Source of the DNA: Mycoplasma sp. CAG:956 | Lineage (GTDB): Bacteria > Bacillota_I > Bacilli_A > RF39 > UBA660 | Length of the DNA stretch: 64,000 nt | Reading direction: 5' to 3' | Assembly: GCA_000433475.1 (NCBI GenBank) | Contig: HF993109.1 | Coordinates: 1-64,000 of the forward strand | Shown here: positions 63,302 to 64,000 of the stretch, in pieces | How positions within the stretch are numbered: position 1 is the first letter of the stretch | How the letters are laid out: each line of letters starts with the position of its first letter | The notes under the pieces: generated by a model | What the model was told of the DNA's origin: nothing | Databases searched by the model: none | What the model saw: only the letters and a program-made list of their open reading frames with translations | Program-made: the position numbers and the translations under genes

Positions 63302-64000
63302 ATGGAAAAAGTATGTTTAGTTGATGGTAATAATTTAATGTTTAGAGCATATTATGCTACGGCCTATAGTGGTAATATGATGAAAAACTCTAAAGGATTT
63401 CCTACCAATGCATTATATGGTTTTGTTAATATGATGCAAAAAATAATTGATGAAGAAAAGCCAAAGTATATTATGGTGGCTTTTGATATTGGTAAAAACT
63501 TTCGTAAAGAAAAATATGAAACTTATAAAGCAGGAAGAAGCGAAACTCCTGAAGAATTAAAATTACAAATGCCTGTTGCAAGAAAAATCTTAGAAGCAAT
63601 GGGAATTAAGTATTATGAGTTAGAGCCATTTGAAGCGGATGATATTATTGGAACGTTTGCAGAGGCCTGCAACAACAATAAAGAATATGATGCAACAGTT
63701 ATTTCTAGTGATAAAGATTTGTTACAATTAATTACCGATGAAGTCGAAGTAAAACTATTAAAAACAAAAGATTATATAAGATATAATCCTGAAAGTTTTA
63801 AAGAGGATTGGGGTTTTACTCCAATTCATATGATAGATTATAAGGCTTTAGCGGGAGACTCATCAGATAATATTGCCGGGGTAAAAGGAATCGGTGATAA
63901 GACCGCAATTAATCTTTTAAAAACTTATGAAGATTTAGATGATATTTATAATCATATTGATGATATAAAAGGTGCTGTTAAAACTAAGTTAATAAATGAT
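63302..64000 (+). CDS. polA: DNA polymerase I, N-terminal part (cut by window end)
   Basis: The first 233 codons of DNA polymerase I: the 5'-3' exonuclease (FEN-like) domain with LVDGNNLMFRAYYA, FDIGKNFRKEKYETYKAGRSETPEEL, PFEADDIIGT, SSDKDLLQL and ALAGDSSDNIAGVKGIGDKTA, where the acidic metal ligands are present. The proofreading-like and polymerase domains lie beyond the window. It fills Okazaki and repair gaps. AAAGG about eleven bases before ATG 63302; TATACT at 63265 may be the -10. Confidence 0.95.
   Translation, partial: MEKVCLVDGNNLMFRAYYATAYSGNMMKNSKGFPTNALYGFVNMMQKIIDEEKPKYIMVAFDIGKNFRKEKYETYKAGRSETPEELKLQMPVARKILEAMGIKYYELEPFEADDIIGTFAEACNNNKEYDATVISSDKDLLQLITDEVEVKLLKTKDYIRYNPESFKEDWGFTPIHMIDYKALAGDSSDNIAGVKGIGDKTAINLLKTYEDLDDIYNHIDDIKGAVKTKLIND

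Overview
The window is a very AT-rich stretch of chromosome from what looks like an uncultured, probably gut-associated, low-GC Gram-positive (a Firmicute, Bacilli or Erysipelotrichia/RF39-like). This is an inference from a BY-kinase and PHP-phosphatase capsule regulator set, a sortase, a TagGH-like polysaccharide exporter, a CDP-glycerol transferase domain, and rpoZ followed by polA. TGA is used as a real stop (for example the genes ending at 30931, 53402 and 59257), so this is the standard bacterial code, not the Mycoplasma code. Nearly all genes lie on the + strand.

Region A (1-11.9 kb) is accessory DNA. It holds orphan genes, an AlbA_2/Schlafen-type protein, a CoiA-like nuclease, a large membrane protein, an AAA-ATPase/TOPRIM gene pair, an initiating sugar transferase (minus strand) with a decayed paralogue beside it, remnants of DnaQ and ParA genes, and a DUF262/HNH (GmrSD-like) protein. 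Region B (12.1-22.7 kb) is a Wzx/Wzy-type exopolysaccharide operon, driven by a strong promoter inside a 14-bp inverted repeat. It carries glycosyltransferases, an EpsG-like polymerase, a flippase, and polysaccharide pyruvyl transferase plus F420-hydrogenase-beta-like proteins in both fused and split form. Region C (22.9-24.1 kb) holds dead ISL3 and IS30 transposases.

Region D (24.3-29.6 kb) is the most unusual part: a compact operon with its own promoter coding for an N6-adenine DNA methyltransferase, a protein with a GHKL (Hsp90/MORC-like) ATPase at the N-terminus and a histidine-kinase core at the C-terminus, a receiver-domain protein, and an HNH nuclease. I infer a two-component-controlled restriction or defence system. 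Region E (29.7-36.9 kb) carries a secreted protein, sortase and VanZ operon, a frameshifted micro-ORF, the capsule tyrosine kinase system (CpsC, CpsD, CpsB), an ADP-ribosylglycohydrolase homologue lacking its metal ligands, and a promoter-to-terminator stretch that may encode a structured RNA.

Region F (37-60.6 kb) starts with fmt and a CDP-alcohol phosphatidyltransferase. It then forms a second envelope-polymer locus: ABC exporter, many glycosyltransferases (several multi-domain), a nucleotidyltransferase/kinase/HAD trio, a sulfatase-like transferase, a YidC to CDP-glycerol-transferase fusion, a class V aminotransferase and a cytidylyltransferase to Gfo/Idh fusion. Region G (60.6-64 kb) has a lone pseudopilin, an AAA_14/DUF4143 ATPase preceded by 33-bp repeats, rpoZ and the start of polA. 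No rRNA, tRNA or CRISPR array was found.
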